From NCBI GenBank assembly GCA_012295275.1, contig CM022672.1, forward strand, positions 29,658,732 to 29,722,731: a stretch of 64,000 nt of DNA, given 5' to 3'. The position numbers were made by a program, and so were the translations under genes. The notes under the pieces are model-generated. The model was given only the letters and a program-made list of their open reading frames with translations, did no database searches and had not been told where the DNA came from. Shown in pieces: positions 52,563-64,000 of the stretch. Source of the DNA: Chrysomallon squamiferum. Taxonomy: Eukaryota > Mollusca > Gastropoda > Neomphalida > Peltospiridae. How positions within the stretch are numbered: position 1 is the stretch's first letter; the number at the start of each line of letters is the position of its first letter.

Positions 52563-52675
52563 CCTCCTCTGGGTCTAGCAAACTAAAGGAAGGACTGGCT
52601 TGCATGAAACAGCCTAGTCTGATCAAACAGCTGAAATCAGTACTGGATCAGTATCCAAAAGGACAGATTCTAAAG
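52563..52675 (+). CDS. Sacsin-like copy B, first coding exon
   Basis: 113 bases, same borders as in copy A. Codes for MKQPSLIKQLKSVLDQYP and KGQILK from the ATG at 52604; upstream codons in the same frame (SSGSSKLKEGLAC) are closed by the TAA made at the junction with the exon ending at 49590. Confidence 0.85.
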
Positions 52676-55600
52676 GTATTATTACTGTATTGTATTGTAT
52701 ACTATTCATTTGGTAGATAAAATTCAGAACAGTTCCATATGTTATTTCTAATTTTTAATCTTAATAAAATAAAATGTAAAAGTTGATTGTCAAACCATTA
52801 TTAAATTTAAAAAAAACCAAAAAAAGTATGATACAAAACACTTAAAAGGTCTACCAAAATTGTTTGATGATACTATATAATATCAATTGACATCATGCGA
52901 CATCATATGTGCGATCTGATAGAAATAAGCACCAAAACTTTAAAAAAGCCACTATTTCTAAATTACAATATCCTGAATGACGCATTAACATCATTTTGAC
53001 GTTAAGTTGTCGTTATAGGTTTCTGCACAATTCGTTTTCACTGTAACTAAAAACAAAAAACACTTTGAATCTCATCGTTTACTTTTAAAGATCAGAGCCA
53101 TGGCTTGATTCCCTAACTTTTCTACAGTGTCATGTTTGACCAAGTGCTATGGAAGTAAGACTGAATCAGGTGCGGGCAAACTCCGGCCCACGGGTCAGAT
53201 CCGGACCGCGAAGATTTATTGTCTGGCCCGCCAAACTGTTCACAATTAGCATTACCATCCGGCTCGCGAGACAGTAAACTAAAAGTCATTGAAATGAAGT
53301 CAGTTGACACAGCTATGTTTTGTCAAAAATGTTTGGCGTCTCGAAGGCGCTCGTCGAATCAATAGTGCCCGCATTTGAATGGCTGCTTGCTTCATTCAGT
53401 TCATAAATACGAAACTATAACGATCGTTGTTTCAATCCTGCCTCAGTTACGCGGGCGAACTGAACCTCGATAACGTCTTGCTGTCACTAACAGAACTGGT
53501 ATTTGCATTTTTGCTTTTTACTATCTGTCGTATTCACCCAGTCAAGCATGTCCGCAACCTCGCATTTAAAACGGAGAAAAGTGAATATGGAAAGTTTGAC
53601 ATTCAACTCTGAGTGGACGGAGAAGTACTTTTGCATTGGACAGGCTCAGTGCCTGATCTGTTTGAAAACAGTTGCTGTTTTCAAAGAGTTTAATGTGCGC
53701 TGCCATTGGGAAACAGCACATCGCTCGTAAACTTTGCTTCAATGTCTGCTGCTGAGAAAAACTGTCAGGCAATCTCTAAAAGGGCACTTTGATCTTTCGT
53801 AAACAGATATCTCAGCTTGAAAAAGTGGCACATGCCAGTTACGAATTTCACGACCCCTTGTTCAACGGATGAACCCATTGTCTGATGCAGATTTTGTCAA
53901 GAAATGTCTCATGACTGATGTGAATTCTGTTTCCCTAGAACAACGTTCAATCGAGGAGAATATCAGTCTATTGTCTCGTACTATTTGTCGTCGCGGTCTA
54001 ATGTCAGACAGTGCGCAAGATTCATAGAAAGTAAGTGTTCGACCTTTGCCGTCTTGTCTCTTGCTCTTGACGAGAGCACTAATATATTTGAAAGACACAG
54101 CCAAATTGGCTGTTTTCATACGTGGAGTCACTTCTGTCCTCGAGGTGCATGAAGAGTTCTTGGAGATGTTCCACTATATGACACCACCAGTGGAAAAGAC
54201 ATGTTCAATGCCTTACTTCAGTGTATGGAGCACCACTCCCTTGATCTCTCCCGTCTTGTAAGTGTAACAACTGATGGTGCACTGGCAGTAATTGGAGAGA
54301 ATAAAGGTGCGGCCTCTTTGTGAGGTTCTTGGACACAATCAGACCATCCACAACCTACACTCCATCATCCACCAAGAATCCTTATGGGCCAGGTCTGCAA
54401 ATCTCGTTGAAGTCATGTCAGTTGTGGTGAAGGTTGTCAGTTCCATACTTCACAGTCTGAAATATCGCCTGTTCCTGGTACTGATGGATGAAGTCAATGC
54501 GCACTACGGTGACCTGCTCTACTTTTCTCATGTGCGCTGGCTGAGTCGTGGAGCATTGGTGTCTCGTGTATGGGACCTGCAACAAGAAATTGTCACTTTT
54601 CTTCATGAGAAGAACCTCCCTTTTACAGACTCAAAGTGGGTTGCCTGCCTGGCTTTTCTCACGGATATCATCATACACCTCAACACTCTCAGTGCAATGC
54701 AGTGATGAATTAACAGTTAAGTTGCGCACTACTTTCGTAATGTCATCCTTCCATCTGGCAAATTTCCACAATTTATTAAACATGTTAGGCGCATTGTAGC
54801 TGTGTTCAAAAATATATTTTGCGGTGAACAACTGTTCTCGAAAATACAACTCTCTGACCGCCATCTAAATGATATTGTTTGCTAGTCCACCACGTCAATT
54901 AAGCCTGCCATTGAATCGCTGCTTCATGGTATGCAACACCATCTCATTAACTGTTCTAACATTCGTTCAAAGTGAATTTAATGTTTACATAAAATAAACG
55001 TTTTGAAATCTTGTTTGTTCTCATTTCTTATTCTGGCCCTCATGCTCTTCATATAAGATCCATGCAACCCCGGTTTTATAAAGTTTGCCCGCCAGTGCTC
55101 TAAATGTTTGTCACAGATCTCAAATTATTCAAATATTCTTATCTAAAAATGTGGGATATGATATCAACCCAGTATGCATGCAATGAAAAGCAGCTGAATA
55201 ATCAACTGATCACCTATCAGGCCTTTTAGAAAATTGGGTTATTGATTTGTTATTAGAACAAATGTACAAAAGAAGACACTTTTCAAATAGCGTCTTGACC
55301 AAAAATGTTTCATGATACAATAGGAGAATCAATAGTTCCATGTCTTCTCCAGTAAGAGTTGTGTTTATGTGTCTGACAGTCAGCATCTCCTTCTTTAATA
55401 ATTAGATTAGAGTGACAAGAATTCTTCTTATTTTCACAATAAAGACTGTTTCAGATGAGATGATAACATAAGAGTGATGTTTTTCTAGTTATTCCTAATG
55501 TGTATCCTTTATTGATGGTATTTCAAGACAGCTATCGAATATCTCCTGGATATGACCAATAGTCTCTCTGGTAGAGTAATGCAGGGTCGATAGTTCTCAT

Positions 55601-56024
55601 AGTGTCAACCTTTCCCCATGATCTGCTTTTCTGCTGTTAACATTATCCTAATTAAGAACTCCAGTTACTGAATTTCTCAATTTAGGATTCATAGCGAATG
55701 GAGTGTATCCGTCTTAAAATTTCTAAATACATTTGGATTCCTTGACTCGAGCTCCTTTATGTTTCATAGGTAAAGATACACTTACTTTAACAATCAGAAT
55801 TAGCAAAACTCATATCACAATTCATCAAGATTACAAATGTAGATAATGTTAGAAATGTTGCATGTTGGGCACTAGGATATGTATCAATGACTGGTAGAAA
55901 AGTGATATTCGATTTCCAGTTCTACTCAGACTTACTATGCAATGCACAATGAGCAATATTCCAACTGTCAGATGTTGGGAGAAATTGTTTCTGCATTAAC
56001 TGATGACCTTGGACAAAATAGCAA

Positions 56025-56071
<47 letters not shown>

Positions 56072-56241
56072 ACAAGCATATTGCTTAACATGTTTTGGGG
56101 GATTCAGCCATTATTTTTCATATATAGGTCTGACTAACATGAGAAATATAGATGGACATCAGCCGTATCAATTTCAGATCAAAGTACTACTACTACTACT
56201 ACAACTACTACTACTATACTACTACTACAACTACAACTACA

Positions 56242-56280
<39 letters not shown>

Positions 56281-59200
56281 GGTAGTACTATTACATTATA
56301 TTACAATCACATTATCATGGCAACTATTAGGTACCACTACGATCACTACTACTACTTCTGCTACTTTTTATACCTACTGATTGCCATCACAACTATTATT
56401 AGGATAAGTACTACAACTGTTTTACAGGAAATAATACAGAATGCTGAAGATGCAGGTGCAAAGGAGGTGAAAGTTTTGTATGAAAAACAACAATGTAACA
56501 AGTCAGAAGACTTGGCTAAGCTGAATTACCCGTGTCATGTGAAAGCACTGCAGGTACGTCAGTGAAATGAAGTTTAAATGATATCTCAGTGAATGAAGAA
56601 CAAAGTAACAAGATATGTTCATTGAAAAACTGAATGTAAAACTGATAATGGTTTAACATTTTTAAGCATCAAACGTTATCATTGTTGTTGTTGTTGTTGT
56701 TATTGTTGTAATTACTATTAATAATATGATATTAGAAATTATCAGGGTTCACCAATATAATATAAATCAGTTGTGTAGACAAACACGATGGAAAACAATC
56801 AAACTTCAGTCTATTGCTTCAAAAAATATGTTATTTATAATATATTTTCTTAATAAGAAATAACTGAGACACATCTGAGTAAGCGCCAACCTAAAACATA
56901 ATAAAATAAAAAAGAAAATGCTTTCTAATAACAATACTAAAACAGATAACATTTGAACATAAAGAGTTGGGAAATGTGGCTGACACTGGTGACAAAGTCT
57001 ACCTTCTTGCTGTTCTGAACGACTGATAAAGCCACTGAGGCATTTTTCCTATTCTGCTAGTGTCATTTGCACTTTGTTAAAAAAAAATCTTCTAACCATG
57101 GAATGTATATTCTATCCAAAATAATCTCAGCCTCGGTATGAAGATGACAAAAAAAACATAAATGTTTTCTTTCTTTATTTTTTTTTATTACAAATATAAA
57201 AATAGGAGACAAATCTACTGGCTGAAATTATCTATCCAGTAATGAAACTATACTTACACACTTTTTTCTTTTATTTACAGGGTCCTGGCCTCTGTGTGTT
57301 CAATGATGCACTGTTCACTGAAAACGACTGGGAAGGAATCCAGATGATCCAAAGCAGCAACAAAGAACAAGACCGTCTTAAAGTTGGACGCTATGGGCTG
57401 GGATTCAAATCTGTATTTCACTTCACAGGTACAACAGATAATAAGAATTAATAGATTATTGCTACACATTAAATTCATAGCTAGCATAGATTAAAAAAGT
57501 ACACTCTTCTATTCCATCATAAACTATTTGAATGTTAAATTATCAAATACATTTTTACTTCTCTTTTACTTGTTTCTTTGTCTCTTTATTAAAATAAATT
57601 GATCTGACAAAGAAAAAGAAAAATAAATAAAATAAAATAAAATAAAATATAATAAAATATAATAAATAAATAAATAAATAAAACATTAAACAAATATCAG
57701 CTTTTGTTTAAAGCAGTAATATTGTTTTACTATTGGTAAACTGTTTTAAACAGATTTAAAAAAGCTATTTTTTGTTTCAGACTGGCTTTGCATTGTCAGT
57801 GGGGAATGGATCCTTTTCATTAATCCACATCAACCAAAAGATGACGTCTGTCTCATGAGGAAACTACAGAATTTGGACGCCGAAACACTGGCAGCAATAA
57901 TTAATGTCTTTGGAGGAACATTTGATTTTTCACAATCTTTCCTAAATAGTAGATTCTACAATGGCACTTTATTTTGGTTTCCACTGCGGCTTGTTAAATC
58001 CAATCTTTCACAAAACGTGTATACAGAAGAAAATATAACAAATATCTTTGCAAATTTCATTTCTGAGGCAGAAATGATTCTTCTTTTTCTAAAGTCTCTT
58101 GAGAATATATCTCTTTTTACAAGAGATGGCTCCTTGACAAATGCAGAAACTGTTTTTGTTGTAAAGATAGGAGAAAAGTATTTAAATTCTATTCATAGGG
58201 AAAAGGAACTATTTCAGATGGAATGTGAAAATGCTGGTGGCAATCTCCCACATAAGTCATTTCATTCTACATATCGGTTTTCTGTTGAAACCATAACGTT
58301 TAGTTATGGACATCCTACCATATACAAGTCAAAAGATTGGATGGTGGTGAATTTCTACTTGGGAGAACCAGTATCTTTGACCCTCAGAAATCTTTGTTCT
58401 GACACTGACCTCTCTTACTTACCTTATGTTGGTCTTGCTTATCCTCTGACAGACGAAGACACAATGAAAGGACACATTTTTTGTTTTCTACCTCTGCCTC
58501 TTAGTGCAGAAAATAATACAGGCTTGCCTGTTCACGTCAATGGTTTTTTTGCACTAACTCAAGATCGCAGGGAAATTAAATGGTCACCAGATAAGGAAAA
58601 ACAAGATGAATGGAATCACTGCCTAATTTCAGAAGCTCTTCCTGAAGCTTACATTATACTCATTCAAGAACTCAGGAAATTATCCCAGGAAAGAAATAAC
58701 AGTTCTGAAGATATTAATCTCTTTTATGGTTCATTTCCTGATGAGTCAAAGATCACTGCTCATTGGATAGACTTCTTAGAGCCATTTCACAGAAAACTGT
58801 TTAAAACAAAGGCATTTTTCACTGAAGGAGGTGGAGGAAAATGGCTTCTAATGGAAAATATTATTCTTGCTCTTAGTGAGGAACCATCAGTTGAACCATC
58901 AGTTTTCAGTACAGTCACAAAGGCTTATCTGGATTATGGAAGAAATGTTGTGAAGCTTCCAGATCATATTGTGAAAAAGATTGTGAGTTATGTGTCCAAA
59001 GTTAGCCCAGAAGGGTTGTGTAATTTGCTGAAAACATCAGATCTGTACATTCGCTACAGTGACGAGGAAAAACAACATCTTTTGAGATATGCTCTCCTTT
59101 CATCTTCATACACATGTCTTGAAGGACTAGCTTTGCTTCCTGTGGCTGATGGATCATTTCAGACATTCGCAAAGCAGAACATCTTTTTCTGTCCCGAGAA

Positions 59201-61300
59201 AATTCACGTATTTCCAAGTTTGGAACGTTTTCTAGTCAGTGCGACTGTTGATCATTTTGTCCAGAAAAAGTTGTTTTATATGGCTGAAAAAGGTGTGAAA
59301 CATATATAGAAAATATTAAAAGAATGCAGAACTCTTTCTGTAACATATTGGTACAATTTGTTATTTATAAAAAAAAAGAAGTTAAAATTAAAAGTGAAAA
59401 TAACTTTTTAAATTAAATTATAATATTTTAATGGTTGAGAAATAAATTAAATGCATTTTGTCTTCAGTAGGTATTGTTATTTCACATACTATGCCATCAT
59501 TTATTACATTATTTTGTATTGATTTCTCTCTCCATCTTTGCTAGCAAAGGATTTAGATGTATGTTTAAATGTATGACAACAAAACTATAGTGCATCTTTT
59601 AATAAAATAAAATTTTAAAGGTACATTAATTTTTTTTTCAGGATGGAATAACATTTTTAAAGTCACTGCAGAGACATTTCCACAAATAATCAGATCGTGT
59701 TTAAGAAACAACAAACTTTATGATTTACAATATGTGCAGAGACTGTCACCCACTTTAGGTGAAACATGGCTAAAAGAATTATGGATTTTATCACAAGAAT
59801 TAGGTGTAGACATGATGTCATCAATGCAAGATATGCCTCTAGTACCAGAATATACTGATGATAAAATTATATTACATCCTTTGACAGGCAACTTTATAGC
59901 AGCAACACTGGTTGGATTTGAAAACCTTTCTGAAGACATCTCCCAGTGCTTACAGAAATTGGGAGTTGTAGTCTTGCCTTCAGTTCCTGATTATGTTCAG
60001 TCAGTCCTACTAGTAGGTAGCATGATTCCTTTCCCCACTCCAAAAGGTGTTATAAAGACACTGTGTCAAGTTTCAAAGGAAAATATTCAGAATTTCAATG
60101 ATACAGCAGATGAATTTATGAAAACTAAGTTTGCGGAATTCCTATCTTTAAGCACAGATACATCCTCCAGTGAAAAGAGAATATTAAGGTTACTGAAAAT
60201 ATTCACAACATCAGAAGGAAGATGTGTCTCAGTTGAAGAACTGGATGAAATAGCACCCACCGAACCAATTCCTGTTTCATATCCATCAGAGTATTTACAT
60301 GGCCTATCTACTTCATCACGTAAACTAGCTATACAACTGGGAGCTAAAGAAGTTTCCATTCATCAGCTAATTTGCAAAGTTCTTGATGTCATGACATTCC
60401 TAAACCAAAAGCATTATAATATAAAAGAAATACAAATTTTCATGAGATTTCTCTCTGAAAACAGTCATGTTTATCTTCATAACATAGAAATTAGTCAAAA
60501 AGCTTCAGAGATCCATTTCTTGCCTTCCTGTAGAAAGGAAGAATTTCAAAGAGCAAAAGATTTGTTTGATCCTCTTAGTCCATTCCTGCAAAAACTCTTC
60601 TATGGGGAAGATATGTTTCCTAGCGATGAATTTTGCCAGCCTTATATGCTATCTGGTTTGGAGAAGCTGGGACTGAAAAAATATCAAAATGTAACTTCAA
60701 AAGAAATCTGTAATTCAGTTTCATTAATCGAAAGTATTCTTGAACTTTTTCACGAGCCAAAGATGATTAGAGAAAAAGCAAACGCTATTTTCGTTAGTTT
60801 GGCAAAATGCGATATTTCAGAACATGAGTTAGCAAAAATAAAATCATCTCGATGGATGCCAGTTCTGACTGAAAGACCTTCATCTTACCCTCAGCGTCTC
60901 CCTTTTGCTGGTGAAAATGAGGAAAGTATTGGCAGACCAACAAACATGTGCCATTTCTCTCATCTAAGCTTAGTAGGTTCTGTGCAAGCTGTCACCAAAG
61001 ACAATTTGTTAATCACCAAGAATGATTATTTCCAGAATCCACGCGAAGATGTTGTTGTCGAACACATGAAAAATATCATAGAGACATATTGTGCAGAGGA
61101 ACATCAGATGTACATGACGCAGTTAAATGATGTGTACCGCTATTTCAGTGAAATTACACTATCAACAAAAATTCAAATCAAGTTAGCAACTATGAATGTT
61201 CTATGGATTGGTGAAGACGTTGGATTTGTTAAGCCAGAAAACGTATGGACAGAATACCAGTCTTCAGATATTGATCTCAAGCCTTACCGGTATACAATAC
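52604..61300 (+). CDS. Sacsin-like gene, copy B (plus strand, truncated by assembly gap)
   Basis: Paralogue and near-copy of the minus-strand gene. Exons: 52563-52675 (ATG at 52604), 56428-56553, 57281-57428, 57781-59292, 59642 to the gap at 61301. All borders are GT-AG and phases agree; no stop or frameshift is visible over about 1,170 codons. Encodes the repeat-1 ATPase (QNAEDAGA, GRYGLGFKSVFHFT) and most of repeat 1, including the part that copy A has lost (from FQRAKDLFDPLSPFLQKLFY onward). The repeat-2, DnaJ and HEPN parts would lie in or past the gap. As a chaperone-related ATPase it would act in the cytosol. Likely the functional member of the pair, but the 3' half is unseen. Confidence 0.88.
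52680..53160. other. Intron 1 of copy B, left part
   Basis: Homologous to the copy A intron near 21950-22430; ends at the hAT target site. Nothing coding. Confidence 0.6.
53167..55097 (+). mobile_element. hAT-superfamily element (GTF2IRD2/ZBED-like transposase), broken
   Basis: Ends are inverted: CAGGTGCGGGCAAAC at 53167 and the reverse complement of CACTGGCGGGCAAAC at 55097, flanked by gactgaat and ctctaaat (five of eight match, a decayed 8-bp target copy). Inside on the plus strand: ATG at 53548, RKVNMESLTFNSEWTEKYFC, LICLKTVAVFKEFNVRCHWE (BED-like finger), LAVFIRGVTS, HNLHSIIHQESLWA, YGDLLYFSHVRWLSRGALVS (hAT insertion-domain text RWLSRG). Several stops and shifts. Sits in the first coding intron of copy B and is absent from copy A. 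Confidence 0.88.
56028..56066. repeat. Poly(A) tract in intron of copy B
   Basis: About 39 A residues, with no matching run in the arm A intron. Confidence 0.9.
56184..56281. repeat. (ACT)n microsatellite in intron of copy B
   Basis: ACT/ACA triplets shortly upstream of the N-box exon. The reverse-complement AGT repeat in copy A (20880-20947) is shorter, so the tract has changed length since duplication. Confidence 0.93.
56428..56553 (+). CDS. Sacsin-like copy B, exon with ATPase N-box
   Basis: 42 codons, phase 0. EIIQNAEDAGAKEVKVLYEK and then LNYPCHVKALQ, the same protein sequence as read in copy A. Confidence 0.95.
57281..57428 (+). CDS. Sacsin-like copy B, exon with ATPase lid and G-box
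   Basis: 148 bases after TTTACAG. GPGLCVFNDALFTENDWEGI and GRYGLGFKSVFHFT; only KEQD versus KEKD separates it from copy A at protein level. Confidence 0.95.
57781..59292 (+). CDS. Sacsin-like copy B, repeat-1 exon (504 codons)
   Basis: 1512 bases, phase-matched to both neighbours, open. Begins DWLCIVSGEWILFINPHQ; contains NNTGLPVHVNGFFALTQDRR. Longer than copy A by three codons (SATVDHF versus SDHF accounts for two). Confidence 0.95.
59642..61300 (+). CDS. Sacsin-like copy B, large exon up to the gap
   Basis: Acceptor TTTTCAG, first codon completed as Gly, WNNIFKVTAETF. Open for 553 codons until the N run. The reading past the gap (SFMKLVYQGPVR, stop) is probably not its continuation, because the gap length is arbitrary and the text does not look like sacsin. 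Confidence 0.9.
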
Positions 61301-61500
61301 NNNNNNNNNNNNNNNNNNNNNNNNNNNNNNNNNNNNNNNNNNNNNNNNNNNNNNNNNNNNNNNNNNNNNNNNNNNNNNNNNNNNNNNNNNNNNNNNNNNN
61401 NNNNNNNNNNNNNNNNNNNNNNNNNNNNNNNNNNNNNNNNNNNNNNNNNNNNNNNNNNNNNNNNNNNNNNNNNNNNNNNNNNNNNNNNNNNNNNNNNNNN
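61301..61500. other. Assembly gap (200 N)
   Basis: Exactly 200 N, a conventional placeholder of unknown true size. It interrupts copy B inside its large exon, so the missing part may be several kilobases. Confidence 0.99.
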
Positions 61501-61847
61501 TCTTTCATGAAACTTGTGTATCAGGGTCCTGTGCGCTAAACAAAAACATCAGATTTTCATGAAAGAAGACAGAAGATAAGAAAAAGAGAAAAGAACAAGT
61601 AATGAACATCAAAACATTATGTTATTAATGGTTAGTATGTTTAAATTATTATTAATTTGTTTTTATTATTCTTGTTGTTGAACTTGTTTATATTTCAAGA
61701 ACAATAACAAAATCCTAGCTGTTTATATTGATATCGCTGTTCTGAAGGTGTATTATTGTTCAGTGAAACGTAATATCTTCCTGGTGTATGATTTGTCTAA
61801 TTCTCTCAAGAATGTACCATCAACACCACCACCAGTAACAACATAAA

Positions 61848-61884
<37 letters not shown>

Positions 61885-62729
61885 TTTTAAAAACTTACTA
61901 TATCCAGGAATCGTTTGTTCTGACTGTAAAATCAAATAACAAACCAGAAATTTAAGACCTATCCAGCACTCAGACCATAGCACTCAGACAAAACCAACAA
62001 GAAAGTAAAACTGCGAGTTGAGACAAGACTTGCTGTTATGACGCACCAATCAGAAACAAATAAAAGCACCCTCTGACATATTGTAGTAAAAAGTTCTTTA
62101 CAAATATGATTTGAATAATGGAGAGTATATCTGTTGAATTAAAGAGACTGGAGTTAAATTTTGATCCACGAAAACATGTTTTACCCGTACTGACCACACA
62201 CAAGACTTTTCGTATACATTCTATTATCAGAGGTGTCGCAATATTCCTGTATTGTCAACTGTTATATAAGAATATAAAACACACCATTTATTTATTTATT
62301 TTTGTGTACTTATTTCACTTAATGCAGGTCTTATTGAGATAGATACTGTGAAATCGTTTTATCTATGCAGATCGTTTGACTAGAGGGACTGACTGCCATG
62401 CTGTCACTGTTCATGCGATAAAACAGATAATAATAATAAAAACTGTAGCATTTAAGGTAATATAAAAGCATTATTAATACAACCAGGTATATGAATTGAA
62501 AACCATAATGACAGATAATCTTGGATTTCGCAATAAGTTGTATTTCGTACATAGCAGAGGGCTAGGCTGAGTGTAGTGAAAACAGATCAGTTGACTCTTC
62601 TACAAGGAGACTACAGTTTCGTTGCTAAGAGGTCAGTACTTAATGTCATTCACAACATGTATCCAGGCCATGCACGAATGGAAATAGTATTTAAAAAGAA
62701 CCAGAGCGAAATGTAATCTGTTCATATTA

Positions 62730-62730
<1 letters not shown>
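61501..62730. other. Sequence after the gap, no gene supported
   Basis: Small (AAT)n tract at about 61851-61884. No sacsin exon is recognisable, which suggests that the contig after the gap is not the direct continuation of copy B. Confidence 0.5.

Positions 62731-62731
<1 letters not shown>

Positions 62732-62792
<61 letters not shown>
62732..62792. repeat. (GT)n microsatellite
   Basis: About 30 GT units, next to the left end of the Tc1-like element. Confidence 0.97.
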
Positions 62793-62796
<4 letters not shown>

Positions 62797-62799
62797 CTA

Positions 62800-63990
62800 A
62801 CAAAAAGGAAACAAAGAGTAGATTTTATTGACATTGGGAATATCTATCTAATGGATCGAGAGAAAGCAGCAGAATGTTCATATTTTACACACACTTTCGC
62901 AATTCATTAATATTGATGGTATTACATCGAACATTTTAAAGTTCAAGGAGATAAGAATATAATATCAATACCTTGTGTGCCCACCATGGGAGTCCAAAAC
63001 TACCTGACATCTCCTTCCCATGGCAGTAATGACATTACGAATTACACCCTGTGGAATGATGTCCCACTCTGTCTGTATTAATAATTGCAACTGAGCACGA
63101 TTCTCTGGTTGTGGTTGATGTTGTCTCAGTTGTCTATCCAACTCGTCCCATAAATGCTCTATAGGGTTCAATTCTGGATATTTCGAGGGCTAGGGCAGGA
63201 CGTGAATGTTATTGTTGTGTAGGTACGCTGGTGTGGCTTCATCACGGTATCTCTGTGCCGTTAGGTTGCCGTGGATGTGAACCAGGTTGGTCCTGCCAGT
63301 GCATGAGATTGCTGCGCACGCCATCACACTACCAAGGCTTCCTGTATGCAGTTTGCAGCAAAACGTTCATCACGACGTCTGTAAACTCGACATCTTCCAT
63401 CAGCTCGACGAAGCAGAAATCGAGCCTTGTCAATAAACCAGACAGTTCTTCATCGAAATTAAGGCTAGACGCTGTGCATTTGACACCACTGACGTCGTAG
63501 TCGACGATGTTGTTGAGTCAAAACCACTCTTTTTACAGGCCGTCTGGCTCGAAAACCTGCCTCACGTAGACGATTGCTCACTGTCTGAGCTGATATTCTA
63601 CGCAGACCTGGTACTGCTGAAGCAGTAGAGGTTGCCGTGGTGGTTCTTTCCCGCAGATGAAGTACCCGTATGTAGCGGTCCTGGACCCTGGTGGTTACAC
63701 GTGGTCTACCTGATCTGGGACGGTCACGTGTTGTTTGATATTGCTAGAACGAATACCACAACTCAAGATGGTGCTTGTGGATACATGGAACACCCGGGCT
63801 ACGGCCGAGAAGGATTCGCCAGCTTGTAAACGGCCGATGGCGTTGTTTCGTTGCGGTTCACTCAGTCGTGGCATTTGTTTGATGTTGTGTCAGAAGAAAA
63901 ATAACGAACTGAAGTAATCGAAAACCTTGCATTTTTATAACCCTCGTATTCAAGTTTCATGTGCCGCACGTGCACATGCACTGGTAACGT
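62800..63990 (-). mobile_element. Tc1-like transposon, broken, running to the window edge
   Basis: The minus-strand transposase starts at MPRLSEPQRNNAIGRLQAGE (ATG at 63874), with a helix-turn-helix region (FSAVARVFHVSTSTI), then GFRARRPVKRVVLTQQH-like text in shifted frames, and ends MNPIEHLWDELDRQLRQHQP through GHTRY with a stop at 62965. NPIEHLWDELDR follows the last catalytic residue in Tc1 transposases. At least four frame changes or stops. The left end lies near 62795; the right terminal repeat is beyond the window or not recognisable. Confidence 0.85.
62965..63874 (-). pseudogene. Tc1-like transposase pseudogene
   Basis: About 910 bases, near the expected 1 kb of a Tc1 transposase. 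The last 68 codons (from MNPIEHLWDE) and the first 36 or so are open, the middle is split among frames. The upstream CDS start MPRLSE is the usual start in this subgroup. Confidence 0.85.
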
Positions 63991-64000
63991 GGTTTGCATG

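Larger units (their letters stand above)
55100..56427. other. Intron 1 of copy B, right part
   Basis: Homologous to 20780-21900 on the minus strand (for example the blocks around CTTTAGTTATTC-like text and the GATCTGCTTTTCTGCTGTTA block). Holds a poly(A) tract (56028-56066) and the expanded (ACT)n at 56184-56281. Confidence 0.65.

Overview
The window reads as a piece of an AT-rich, repeat-laden, intron-containing animal genome. I infer a mollusc, most likely a cephalopod such as an octopus. The reasons are the very dense microsatellites, the mix of Tx1-like, RTE/CR1-like, Tc1, mariner and hAT elements, and expanded sacsin-like and receptor-type protein tyrosine phosphatase (RPTP) genes. Species is not proven by the sequence. 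Genes are split into exons with GT-AG borders. There is no operon, CRISPR or bacterial feature.

The dominant structure is a head-to-head inverted duplication of a sacsin-like gene. Arm A (about 10.4-28.1 kb) carries copy A on the minus strand. Arm B (about 49.3 kb to beyond the assembly gap at 61,301-61,500) carries copy B on the plus strand. The arms share a non-coding first exon, the same LINE relic, the same minisatellite, near-identical coding exons and homologous introns. The two 5' ends face each other across about 21 kb. Copy A is complete to its C-terminal DnaJ and HEPN modules, but it has three apparent frameshifts in its 6.6-kb large exon and a fusion that skips the second half of the first sacsin repeat. 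Copy B is open in all visible exons but is cut by the N gap.

The spacer (28-49 kb) holds a decaying RPTP gene (minus strand, 36.9-40.3 kb; at least seven exons, three in-frame TGA codons and a frameshift), a DUF7869-type relic (33.7-34.4 kb), an AT-rich minisatellite with a non-autonomous mariner inside it (41.8-42.6 kb), a pogo/Tigger-like 5' fragment, a Tx1-clade LINE (42.9-47.2 kb) whose ORF1 contains an eight-unit 57-bp tandem array, a U2 snRNA-derived sequence with an inverted 5' end abutting the LINE 5' end (47.26-47.41 kb), and a Tc1 fragment (47.5 kb).

Outside the duplication, 1-10 kb is mostly AT-rich intergenic DNA with simple repeats, one LINE reverse transcriptase relic (5.15-5.41 kb), a local direct duplication (7.0-7.9 kb) and two possible orphan exons near 2.4 and 2.8 kb. 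The right edge (62.8-64 kb) is a broken Tc1-like element. A 1.9-kb hAT element sits in the first coding intron of copy B and is absent from copy A, so it arrived after the duplication.
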